The notes beneath the pieces were generated by a model. The model saw nothing but the letters and a program-made list of their open reading frames with translations. It was not told the DNA's origin and ran no database searches. Position numbers and translations under genes: made by a program. From Bacteroides sedimenti (GTDB lineage Bacteria; Bacteroidota; Bacteroidia; Bacteroidales; Bacteroidaceae), in the NCBI RefSeq assembly GCF_040365225.1, contig NZ_AP028055.1, positions 3,224,001 to 3,288,000 on the forward strand: a stretch of DNA of 64,000 nucleotides, given 5' to 3'. Of the stretch, positions 42,205-50,792 are shown one piece after another; position 1 is the first letter of the stretch, and each line of letters starts with the position of its first letter.

Positions 42205-43329
42205 ATGAAAAAGTTCTTTAAAATCCTTTTGATAGTGCTTGTCGTTTTCATTTTCATAAGCACTTTTGTTTTCCTTTATGTAAAATCCAGGCCAAAAGAA
42301 GTTGTTTATGAGCTGGTGACACCGAAAGTTGCTGATATTGTAAAGAGTACGGTCGCTACAGGGAAAATAGAGCCACGTGATGAAATTCTTATCAAGCCTC
42401 AGATTTCGGGTATTGTGGAAACTGTATATAAACAAGCCGGTGAAATGGTGAAAAAAGGAGAGGTAATAGCCAAGGTAAAGGTAATACCTGAAATGGTACA
42501 GCTTAACTCTGCCGAAAGCCGTGTCCGCGTGGCCGATATCAACTATAAACAGGCCTTGCAGGAATACGAACGTCAGAAAAAACTATTTAACGATAAGCTT
42601 ATCAGTAAGGAAGAGTTCGAGAAAAGTGAGGTGTCAATGAAAACATCAAAAGAGGAACTGACTGCTTCAAGGGATAATCTGGATATCGTGAAAGAAGGTA
42701 TTTCAAAGAGTTCGGCTTCTTACAGCAATACCCTGATTCGTTCTACAATTGATGGTCTTATTCTTGATGTGCCGGTTAAGAAAGGAAACTCTGTTATTAT
42801 GAGCAATACATTCAATGACGGAACAACGATTGCTTCGGTGGCAAATATGAACGACATTCTTTTCAAAGGAAAGATTGACGAAACTGAGGTAGGTCGTATC
42901 AAAGAAGGAATGCCAATCAAGCTAACCATCGGTGCTTTGCAGAATATGAAGTTCGATGCCAATCTGGAATATATATCTCCTAAGGGAGTTACTGAAAACG
43001 GTGCCAATCTCTTTGAGATTAAAGCAGCCGTGAAAGTTCCGGCAGGTGTGAAAATCCGGGCGGGGTATAGTGCTAATGCAGAAATTGTTCTGAGCCGTTC
43101 ACCTAAGGTTCTGTCTATTCCTGAAAGTACTGTCGAATTTTCCGGAGATACAACTTTTGTTCAGGTATTAAAGAGTGATAAACCCAAACAGATGTTTGAA
43201 AAACGCCGAGTTGTTGTAGGTGTAAGCGATGGAATAAAAATAGAAGTTAAGAGCGGTATTACTACAAAAGACAAAGTGCGTGGTGCGATTGTTGAAGAGA
43301 AGAAACCCGGAACAGAAGCATCTAAATAA
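42205..43329 (+). CDS. Periplasmic adaptor (HlyD/MacA-type membrane fusion protein)
   Basis: A 374-residue protein with an N-terminal membrane anchor (about residues 5-28, ILLIVLVVFIFISTFVFLY), a barrel-sandwich lipoyl-like half (KPQISGIVETVYKQAGEMVKKGEVIAKVK), an alpha-hairpin (about 90-170; RVADINYKQALQEYERQKKLFNDKLISKEEFEKSE), the second lipoyl half (IRSTIDGLILDVPVKKGNSV) and beta-barrel/membrane-proximal domains. It bridges the MacB-like permeases and the TolC-like channel encoded 8 bp downstream. Confidence 0.93.
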   Translation: MKKFFKILLIVLVVFIFISTFVFLYVKSRPKEVVYELVTPKVADIVKSTVATGKIEPRDEILIKPQISGIVETVYKQAGEMVKKGEVIAKVKVIPEMVQLNSAESRVRVADINYKQALQEYERQKKLFNDKLISKEEFEKSEVSMKTSKEELTASRDNLDIVKEGISKSSASYSNTLIRSTIDGLILDVPVKKGNSVIMSNTFNDGTTIASVANMNDILFKGKIDETEVGRIKEGMPIKLTIGALQNMKFDANLEYISPKGVTENGANLFEIKAAVKVPAGVKIRAGYSANAEIVLSRSPKVLSIPESTVEFSGDTTFVQVLKSDKPKQMFEKRRVVVGVSDGIKIEVKSGITTKDKVRGAIVEEKKPGTEASK

Positions 43330-43337
43330 GTAAGGTT

Positions 43338-44654
43338 ATGAGAAAGAATATCCTATTAATCGCATTTTTATTGCTTCCAGCGGTGAGCTTTGCGCAAAAA
43401 AACTGGACGCTACGTGAATGTGTGGAATATGCGATAAAACATAATCTGCAGATTCAGAAACAGGAAATAGCAAACGAGCAGCGTAAGGTGGATCTTAACA
43501 CAGCAAAGAACCAGCGGCTGCCGAACCTGAATGGGAGCGTGAGCGAATCATTCAGCTTTGGTCGTGCAGCCTCTCCGGTTGACAACTCGTATGTAAATAA
43601 TAACAGTACCAACAGTAGTTTCGGAATTAACACCAATATTCCCATCTTTACAGGATTTCAGATAACCAATAATATAGCTTTAAATAAACTCAACCTAAAA
43701 GCGGCTATTGAAGATCTGAATAAGGCCAAAGAAGATATTAGTGTGAGTGTTACTTCCGCATTCCTCCAAGTGTTATTCAACGAAGAACTCTGCAAGATAG
43801 CCACTGAACAGATTGCACTTAGTAAAGAACAACTTGCCCGTATTACTCGTCTTGAAGAAGTGGGTAAGGCGGCGATGGCACAAGTGTATGAAGCAAAAGC
43901 TGCTTTGGCACAAGATGAGCTCTCTTCAGTTCAGGCAGAAAATAACCGTAAACTAGCAATTCTTGAACTGACTCAACTTCTTGAACTTCCTTCTCCGGAA
44001 GGATTTTCAGTTGTTTCTCCCGAGATAGAACCCGATTTTGCGGCTTTGACTGCTCCAGAAGAGATCTATAGTATGGCCATTGCAAATAAACCTGCAGTAC
44101 TGGCAGCTAAATATCGTTTGGATGGAATGGATAAAAGTATTAAGATTGCTCAGGGTGCTTATTATCCTACTCTTTCATTTGGAGCAGGACTCAACACGGG
44201 GTATTACACAATGTCTGGGATTAAAAGCCGTAGTTTTGGTCAGCAATTGAATGATAACTTCAATAAATATTTGGGTTTATCACTCAGCATTCCTATTTTC
44301 AACAGATTTGATACGCGTAACAAGGTGAGAAATGCTCGTTTGCAGTATAATTCTCAATCTCTTCAGCTAGAAGAATCCAAGAAAAGTCTTTTTAAAGAGA
44401 TTCAACAGGCCTATTATAATGCCGTGGCTGCTCAGGCAAAATTTGCATCCAGTAAAACTGCAGTTGAGGCAAACGAGGAATCCTTTAAGCTCATGCGAGA
44501 GAAATATGAAAACGGAAAAGCAACTTCTGTTGAATTCAGTCAGGTGAAGATGAACCTGATGAAAGCATCTTCCGAACAGATTCAGGCAAAGTATGATTAT
44601 ATTTTCCGGACTAAAATCCTTGAATTTTATAAAGGGATATCATTGATTCAGTAG
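43338..44654 (+). CDS. TolC-family outer-membrane efflux protein
   Basis: A 438-residue outer-membrane channel with a signal peptide (MRKNILLIAFLLLPAVSFAQ). Two OEP repeats are seen (starting LRECVEYAIKHNLQIQKQEIANEQRKVDLNTAKNQRLPNLN and, in the second half, ANKPAVLAAKYRLDGMDKSIKIAQGAYYPTLSFGAG), each with the long coiled helices of TolC proteins. It completes the exporter with the adaptor and MacB-like permeases. Last gene of that operon; the next gene has its own promoter. Confidence 0.93.
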   Translation: MRKNILLIAFLLLPAVSFAQKNWTLRECVEYAIKHNLQIQKQEIANEQRKVDLNTAKNQRLPNLNGSVSESFSFGRAASPVDNSYVNNNSTNSSFGINTNIPIFTGFQITNNIALNKLNLKAAIEDLNKAKEDISVSVTSAFLQVLFNEELCKIATEQIALSKEQLARITRLEEVGKAAMAQVYEAKAALAQDELSSVQAENNRKLAILELTQLLELPSPEGFSVVSPEIEPDFAALTAPEEIYSMAIANKPAVLAAKYRLDGMDKSIKIAQGAYYPTLSFGAGLNTGYYTMSGIKSRSFGQQLNDNFNKYLGLSLSIPIFNRFDTRNKVRNARLQYNSQSLQLEESKKSLFKEIQQAYYNAVAAQAKFASSKTAVEANEESFKLMREKYENGKATSVEFSQVKMNLMKASSEQIQAKYDYIFRTKILEFYKGISLIQ

Positions 44655-44672
44655 ATAATACTTATATCTTTG
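44642..44672 (+). promoter_or_regulatory. Promoter of the secreted nuclease gene
   Basis: ATTG (44642-44645), a 19-bp spacer and TATCTTTG (44665-44672), an exact -7 match, 28 bp before the ATG. The -33 element overlaps the end of the TolC gene. Confidence 0.6.
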
Positions 44673-44700
44673 TGCCAATTTAATCGATGAAAAGGAGTTT

Positions 44701-46323
44701 ATGAAAGAAATAAGGAATTTGCTATTGTTAATAGTAACGGGTTACGGATTGTTGATGTCTCTTCCCGGATTTTCACAGGTAAAAATTAACTCTTTCACGA
44801 ACGATTTTTCTCCCTCTCTGAACGGTCAGGAGGTGATTTTTAATTTTCCTTTAACTGTATGTCGCACATACTATAATAGTCCGTCGGGAGGAGTTATTCT
44901 TTCTCCCGACCGTCTTTTTTCTCCAACCGAAATTGCTTTACCGGGCAGCGATGCCATTGCTCAGGCTTCCCTGAACGGGCAGCGGAAACTGACTCTGAAC
45001 AGCAGCACTTATTCTTATACTGATTCAAATCAGACATTGCGAACAGGAAGCAGGGTAAACGGTTTGCGAGGATTTCTCTATTACAATAGCGGTGCATACT
45101 CGCTAACTCCAACAGTTCAACCTTCCTTCTCGGGAAATGAGCGTACGGCTTCGCCCGGTACAGTGGGCAACTGCAATTTGCGGGTGGCGAGCTTTAATGT
45201 GGAATATTATATAGCAAAAGATTCTTTATGGGGCAAAGGGTATGGTGCTGATAACCAAGCAGAGTTTGATCGGCAACGAGCAAAAATACTGGCGGCTCTC
45301 AAAGGGCTGGATGCCGATATATACGCGCTTTGCGAGGTAGGGCAGGGCAATACTTCCGTAATCGATCTGGTTAACGGACTAAATGCATTAACCTCTTCTA
45401 ATGTATATACTTATGTCGCTGATAACGATTATAAAGAAAGTACCTATACTAAAAACGTATTTATCTACAACAAGAACAAGGTGACCCCTTACAACTCTAT
45501 CACTTTTTTTGGAAGTGGAGGTTACAGACTGCGACAGGTGGCTCAGGGTTTTGAACTTAAAAGCAACGGTGAAAAGGTGATTATTTGTGTGAATCACCTA
45601 AAATCGAAGTCGGGGGGCGGCACAGGAGCAGATGCTGATACCGGTGACGGACAGGGAAGCTCTAATTATACGCGTGTAACCCAGGCTCAACTGATAGTAA
45701 ACACCCTAAATAAGTTGGTAAGCAGTTACAACGATCCTGATGTGCTTGTGGTGGGAGATATGAATGCCTATTCAATGGAAGATCCTATTAAGGTTTTGAC
45801 TGATAACGGACTGGTGAACCAACTGAAACGTTTCTCGCCAGAGGAATACAGCTATGTGTACCAGGCTGAAGCGGGATTTCTGGATCATTCCCTGGCAACC
45901 GCCACCCTTAGCAAACAGGTAACCGGTGCCCGTCCATGGCACATTAATGCCGATGAACCCGGCTATTTTGATTATAAAAGCAGCGCTTACTTTTCAGCAG
46001 ATCCATACCGTTCATCAGACCATGACCCAGTTCTGACTGGAATTAGTCTGGGGAATTATAACACAGGAATAGAAGGAACAACGCTAGATAAAGGTCAGCA
46101 ACTGCTGGTGTATGGCAATCCTTCCAACGGTTACCTCACGCTTTCTGCCGAATGGATTGACCGGGTTGAGCTTTTCACTGTAGGAGGTCGGCTACTCTAT
46201 TCATCGGTAAACGAAGTTCCCGGTCCCAATTTCCTCCTTTCCATCGCTCAATTCTCCAAAGGATTCTATCTGGTCAGGGCATTCAACGGGAAAAAAGCGG
46301 TTACTTCGCGGTTAGTTCTCTAA
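44701..46323 (+). CDS. Secreted endonuclease/exonuclease/phosphatase-family protein with T9SS-like C-terminal domain
   Basis: A 540-residue protein with an N-terminal signal segment (about residues 1-25). Residues about 25-150 are a beta-rich domain. From about 160 to 460 there is an EEP (DNase I-like) fold: VASFNVEYY, LDADIYALCEVGQG (metal-binding Glu), ICVNHLKSKSG, VVGDMNAYS and the terminal SSDHDPVL, which carry the catalytic Asp, Asn and His residues. The last 80 residues (VYGNPSNGYLTL, VELFTVGGRLLYSS, SKGFYLVRAFNGKKAVTSRLVL) match type IX secretion type-A sorting domains. The protein probably degrades extracellular DNA or a phosphodiester at the cell surface. The T9SS call needs the secretion genes elsewhere in the genome. 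Confidence 0.85.
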   Translation: MKEIRNLLLLIVTGYGLLMSLPGFSQVKINSFTNDFSPSLNGQEVIFNFPLTVCRTYYNSPSGGVILSPDRLFSPTEIALPGSDAIAQASLNGQRKLTLNSSTYSYTDSNQTLRTGSRVNGLRGFLYYNSGAYSLTPTVQPSFSGNERTASPGTVGNCNLRVASFNVEYYIAKDSLWGKGYGADNQAEFDRQRAKILAALKGLDADIYALCEVGQGNTSVIDLVNGLNALTSSNVYTYVADNDYKESTYTKNVFIYNKNKVTPYNSITFFGSGGYRLRQVAQGFELKSNGEKVIICVNHLKSKSGGGTGADADTGDGQGSSNYTRVTQAQLIVNTLNKLVSSYNDPDVLVVGDMNAYSMEDPIKVLTDNGLVNQLKRFSPEEYSYVYQAEAGFLDHSLATATLSKQVTGARPWHINADEPGYFDYKSSAYFSADPYRSSDHDPVLTGISLGNYNTGIEGTTLDKGQQLLVYGNPSNGYLTLSAEWIDRVELFTVGGRLLYSSVNEVPGPNFLLSIAQFSKGFYLVRAFNGKKAVTSRLVL

Positions 46324-47232
46324 CAGATTTCTTTGTTATACATTGAAGATTGATTATGTCCCTTGCAAACACCTCCTATCAAATCTAAAACGGATATTTT
46401 CTTTACCGGCCATTTAAGCTGGGTGTTCTGATTTTAGCGAACCCAAGCCCGGTGAATCGCCATCTGCTATATGCATAACCTTATGATTAAGTTGCTTTAA
46501 GCCTTTGGTTAACCACTTTCATACACATGGCTGAGTGGTTTTATCCTTGTGTGTTTATGGAAACGTCTATGGGATATAAAACGAAATGTGTAAAATAGAC
46601 AGATTGATTAAAGCGCATGAAAACACAACAAAGAGGTTCTTTATATGGTGCTCGACCGCTTTGGATCAGAAGGTGATTCAGCAACTGGACTCAAAATAAA
46701 ACGTCAGGTGCTGCCTGTGTATTCTGCGACCAATAATCTTCGACCCTAAATGGTTTTTCAGGCTTTGTAGATAACTATGAGGTAAAAAATCCATATTTGA
46801 AACAATATGAGACATCCCTTTCTGGCAATTACAACTTTACTGTGCCGGCGTGAAAGGAAAGAATGATTTCTATAAAGATTTTTATGAGGTAATTCGTATT
46901 AATAAGTCGATGTAATTCTAGCTTAAATAAAAGCATTTAGACTTACTAAATCAACGGTTATTTTTCAGTATATTTGTAGATTAAACTATGATTGTTTACG
47001 TTGAATGTTGCTGTAACAAAAAACAATAACCATCAACGGAACAAAGCCAACAATGAGTGGCTGGAAAAATGCAGTCGCTTTTTAAATGCTTAGTGACGAC
47101 AAGTTGGTATTTGATTCACCTGACTCAAAATTTGTATGCAACCGATTATTCTAATTTAAAAGTATTTGCTGTCTCAGTCAACTGAACACGTGTGGAGGCA
47201 GCTCTATAAAATAAACCAAATATTAAAAACAC
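46324..47232. other. 909-bp degraded, gene-free region
   Basis: No intact frame above about 60 codons. Short peptide-like pieces can be read (for example FGSEGDSATGLKIKRQVLPVYS near 46660-46730 and VDNYEVKNPYLKQYETSLSGNYNF near 46770-46850), broken by stops and frameshifts, as in an old pseudogene, but I cannot name the family. A weak hairpin aaccact/agtggtt lies at about 46510-46540. Otherwise nothing is recognised. Confidence 0.55.
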
Positions 47233-49350
47233 ATGAATCGATTTTTTTTATTATTGACGGCTTTTCTTAGTGTATTATTACTAACACCACCCCCTGTACA
47301 AGGTCGAGAGGTTCTTTCTTTCAACACTGATTGGCAGTTTAAGAAGGGGCCATTTTCGTCAGAGGCTATGCAAGCAGCTCAAAAATGGAATTCAGGATGG
47401 GAAAAAGTGGAAATACCTCATACCTGGAATGCAAAGGATATGCAGGTAAGAAGCAATGACTTTTATGAAGGAGTGGGCTATTACAGGAAAACATATTTCT
47501 TTCCCGAAACACTTCAGGAGAAACGTGTTTTTCTTCGCTTTGAAGGAGTAGGAGCTTGTTCCGAGGTGTATGTAAACGGAAATTTAGTGGGGACTCATAA
47601 GGGAGGATATTCGGCTTTTGCTTGTGAGATAGGAACTGCAATAAAGCCGGGGGCTAACAATGAGATCATTGTAAAGGCAGACAATACTGCACGTCCCGAT
47701 GTGATTCCTGTTAATCATGGGCTGTTTGGAGTATATGGAGGTATTTATCGCCCGGTGTGGCTCATAATAACAGAAAAAAACAATATCACGGTAACCGACT
47801 GCGCCTCTTCGGGAGTATACATTACTCAGAAAAATGTATCAAAGCAACAGGCTGATATAACAGTGAAGGTAAAGCTTGACAATGCAACTCTACAGCCGGT
47901 CTCCTTAAAGCTGGAAAATACGATTTACAACCAAGTAGGAAAAAAGGTCTCCAGCGATACAAAGTCGTTCGATCTTACACCGCAAGGATCACAGACTTAT
48001 TTCTCTACTTTCACCATGAAACAACCTCATTTGTGGCAGGGTAGAAAGGACCCTTATCTTTATAAAGTTGTTTCGCGTTTAATAAAAGACGGAAAAGTAA
48101 TCGATGAAGTAACACAACCTCTGGGTGTAAGAAAATACGAGATTGTTGCTGGTAAAGGGTTTTATCTAAATGGTGAAAGATATCCTATGTATGGGGTCAC
48201 TCGTCATCAGGACTGGTGGGGACTGGGTAGTGCTTTGAAGAACGAAAACCATGATTCTGACCTTGCCATGATCATGGATATTGGAGCCACAACTGTTCGA
48301 TTTGCTCACTATCAACAGTCTGAGTACCTTTATTCTCGTTGCGATAGTCTGGGACTGATTATTTGGGCTGAGATTCCTTTTGTGAACAGGGTAACGGGAA
48401 AAGAAGCTGAGAATGCACAGACACAGCTTCGGGAAATGATTCGTCAGAGCTTTAACCATCCTTCCATTTATGTTTGGGGATTGCATAATGAGGTTTATCA
48501 ACCTCACGAATACACAAGTTCTCTAACACAATCCTTGCACGATTTAGCCAAGACTGAAGACCCTGATCGTTTTACCGTTTCTGTGAATGGATATGGACAT
48601 GCTGAACATCCCGTAAACATGAATGCTGATATACAAGGTATGAATCGTTATTTTGGTTGGTATGAGAAGAAAATAGGTGATATTAAACCTTGGGTGAAAG
48701 AAATGGAAAAGAAGTATCCCTACCAGAAACTGATGTTATCAGAATATGGAGCAGATGCTAATATTGCACATCAAACCGAATATTTAGATGAGTCTTTAAA
48801 CTGGAGCGATCCATTTTATCCTGAAACTTTTCAAACAAAAACACACGAGTACCAATGGAGTGTGATTGCTAACCACCCCTATATTATCGCTTCGTACTTA
48901 TGGAATATGTTCGACTTTGCTGTTCCAATGTGGACACGAGGAGGAGTTCCGGCAAGAAACCTGAAAGGGTTGGTCACTTTCGACCGAAAAATAAAAAAGG
49001 ATTCTTATTTCTGGTATAAGGCCAACTGGAGCAAAGAGCCTGTTTTATATCTTACCCAAAGAAGAAACACCAATCGCGAGAAGCAAGTTACATCAGTTAC
49101 AGTTTACTCAAATATAGGTACCCCCAAGGTATACTTAAACGGAAAGGAACTGACAGGAATAAAGCAAGGATACACCCCAGTGCATTACATCTTCGATAAG
49201 GTTACGTTGGCAAACGGAAAGAATGTGCTCAAAACTGTTGCTGTAAAGAATGGCAAGAGCTACGAAGATATGATTGAGTGGAATTATACTGGAGAGAAAA
49301 ATCGCGAGGCTAAGATGAGTGAAAACGACAAAGAGCATGCTGGCTTTTAA
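47233..49350 (+). CDS. Glycoside hydrolase family 2 (beta-galactosidase-like), possibly with abnormal C-terminus
   Basis: A 705-residue secreted enzyme with a signal peptide (about residues 1-24). Domain order: jelly-roll sugar-binding (about 30-190; WQFKKGPF, VEIPHTWNAKD, RFEGVGACSEVYVNG, GVYGGIYRPVWL), Ig-like (about 195-305), TIM barrel (about 310-610). The acid/base Glu is about residue 420 in WGLHNE and the nucleophile about 504 in LMLSEYGA, both intact. A short Ig-like tail follows (about 620-690). The reading frame ends in an untypical charged tail and, in the same frame, beyond the TAA, decayed DUF4861 sequence continues. It probably cleaves beta-galactosides, or beta-glucuronides, in pectin side chains; specificity is inferred. 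Confidence 0.88.
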   Translation: MNRFFLLLTAFLSVLLLTPPPVQGREVLSFNTDWQFKKGPFSSEAMQAAQKWNSGWEKVEIPHTWNAKDMQVRSNDFYEGVGYYRKTYFFPETLQEKRVFLRFEGVGACSEVYVNGNLVGTHKGGYSAFACEIGTAIKPGANNEIIVKADNTARPDVIPVNHGLFGVYGGIYRPVWLIITEKNNITVTDCASSGVYITQKNVSKQQADITVKVKLDNATLQPVSLKLENTIYNQVGKKVSSDTKSFDLTPQGSQTYFSTFTMKQPHLWQGRKDPYLYKVVSRLIKDGKVIDEVTQPLGVRKYEIVAGKGFYLNGERYPMYGVTRHQDWWGLGSALKNENHDSDLAMIMDIGATTVRFAHYQQSEYLYSRCDSLGLIIWAEIPFVNRVTGKEAENAQTQLREMIRQSFNHPSIYVWGLHNEVYQPHEYTSSLTQSLHDLAKTEDPDRFTVSVNGYGHAEHPVNMNADIQGMNRYFGWYEKKIGDIKPWVKEMEKKYPYQKLMLSEYGADANIAHQTEYLDESLNWSDPFYPETFQTKTHEYQWSVIANHPYIIASYLWNMFDFAVPMWTRGGVPARNLKGLVTFDRKIKKDSYFWYKANWSKEPVLYLTQRRNTNREKQVTSVTVYSNIGTPKVYLNGKELTGIKQGYTPVHYIFDKVTLANGKNVLKTVAVKNGKSYEDMIEWNYTGEKNREAKMSENDKEHAGF

Positions 49351-49964
49351 GTAGGACCTAAACTAAGAACAGGAATATCTACTTTATTGATTGACAGCAC
49401 ACTGGTTTATCCATATTGTTCTGTAACACAAGAGGATTTGGACAACGGACCTTTATTCTTCACCGTGAAATTAGTCTATCATCCAGTCACCATCAAAAAC
49501 AACTTTTCTGTTGTTGAAACAAGCATAATCTCATTGAATGATGGCTCACAACTGAATAAGGTTGTAGTCTCTTTCTGTAAATTGAAAGAGTCTTTGCCTA
49601 TTGCTACAGGTATTGTTATCCACAAAGGGAGTAATTATTATGCCATGTTTTCTAAGAAAGGCTATATTACATATACAGACCCGAAGGACCCTGACAATGG
49701 ACAAATTTAAGTAGGTGCGGTTTTTCCTGATAATGTGAAAGAGACTAAGGTAGTGCCCTTATAAGGAGCCGAAGACTCTAAATTAAGGATGGGAAAAACG
49801 GGTATATATTAGCCACCAGCGACTACGAACCGGGCTCTGAATTTGTCTATTACTTCGGTTCAGGCTGGAGCAAATGAGGATTCAACAGTTCAGCGTACTG
49901 GTTCAGTTATGTGGATGAATTTGCTCAGAATGCGCGTTCACCTCTTACTGTTGCTATCAAGTAA
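49351..49964 (+). pseudogene. DUF4861 pseudogene fragment
   Basis: The C-terminal part of a DUF4861 protein can be read across stops: VGPKLRTGISTLLIDSTLVYPYC, LDNGPLFFTVKLVYHP, VVETSIISLNDGSQLNKVVV (frame of the GH2 gene), then TAA stops at 49708 and about 49760, a frameshift near 49780-49800, and SDYEPGSEFVYYFGSGWSK, TGA, GFNSSAYWFSYVDEFAQNARSPLTV in another frame, ending in TAA at 49962-49964. DUF4861 genes accompany rhamnogalacturonan and pectin loci. The N-terminal part is missing, so a deletion has probably joined it to the GH2 gene. The 107-codon open piece at 49387-49710 is a remnant, not a separate gene. Confidence 0.82.
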
Positions 49965-49989
49965 GTACATTTTATGATTTCATCTTGAG

Positions 49990-50020
49990 ACTGCTCCGAA
50001 ATATCGGGGCAGTTTTTGTT
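49990..50020 (+). terminator. Terminator downstream of the DUF4861 remnant
   Basis: Arms actgctccga (49990-49999) and tcggggcagt (50004-50013), with one G-U pair, loop 4 nt, followed by TTTTTGTTTT. It is the retained terminator of the decayed transcription unit. Confidence 0.8.
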
Positions 50021-50605
50021 TTCCTCAACATCATAAATGGAGTGCGATGCAATAAACGACTAAAAACAACCCATTTTATGTGCAGAAAGTGACTTGTCCC
50101 TTTTTTATGTATCTTTATTTCTTATTTGACTAAAATAAATATTAACAAATCAAATATATTAATCACATGTAGTTTAGTTGATTATAGATTTATATTGTGC
50201 AGAGGGTGGAGATGAAAAGGTGGTTTTTAAGTCACGAAAAAGAAGAATAAAAAAAACTTCAAAAAAAGAATTTTAAAAATTTAATTTCGGAAAAGGGAAA
50301 CAGAATGTTTTTACTGCACCACTGACACCACCTTTGGTTTATGCAAAAAAATATATCGATCTGATTAACTGTGTATTAATTAATAAGAAGAGGGTGATGC
50401 ATGGGTGGCAGTAGTTTACATTGCCACTTTGCCCCCCCTTCCATCAACCTAAGAGTGTACCTGTTATTTGCAACCAAAAAATCTATTTAGCGGCAGATAG
50501 TGCAATAATACACATTACAAGAGACTAACACCCTCAGGCTTTAAAACACCCTTCACACCAGATTAAAATTCTTAAAGGAAGAATTAACCATTTATTGATG
50601 AATGG

Positions 50606-50680
50606 TTAACCCAATCATGTACATGTTTACCCTAAATCTTGTACATGTTTGGACTCAATCTTGTACATGATTGGGGTAAC
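50606..50680. repeat. Array of three GTAC-centred units, exact 22-bp period, dyad-symmetric
   Basis: GTAC cores start at 50619, 50641 and 50663, 22 bp apart. The outer flanks, gttaacccaatcatgtaca and tgtacatgattggggtaac, are inverted copies with one mismatch. The inner sequences differ from the array at 6274, but period and symmetry are the same. It lies about 85 bp outside the insertion sequence, not within it. Confidence 0.8.
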
Positions 50681-50766
50681 TCTTCGTGTTGTTTGAATTA
50701 ACTCATTACCTTGTTTCTCTAGTCGATGGTTTTGGGTTGACTAATACTGCTCTAAATTCTGTAATG

Positions 50767-50792
50767 GGTGGTTCTTCGTCACTTTAGTTGAA
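50767..50792 (+). repeat. Left terminal inverted repeat of the ISL3 element
   Basis: 26 bases, exactly the reverse complement of 52637-52662. Confidence 0.92.

Larger units (their letters stand above)
49965..50778. other. Intergenic region of about 800 bp before the insertion sequence
   Basis: It holds the terminator at 49990, a small hairpin (gtggcagt/attgccac, about 50406-50429) and the GTAC array at 50606-50680. The rest is AT-rich without a supported gene. Confidence 0.55.

Noticed and set aside
49387..49710. 107-codon frame as an independent small gene
   Set aside because: It is a piece of DUF4861 sequence that begins mid-domain and continues beyond its stop in recognisable but broken form.
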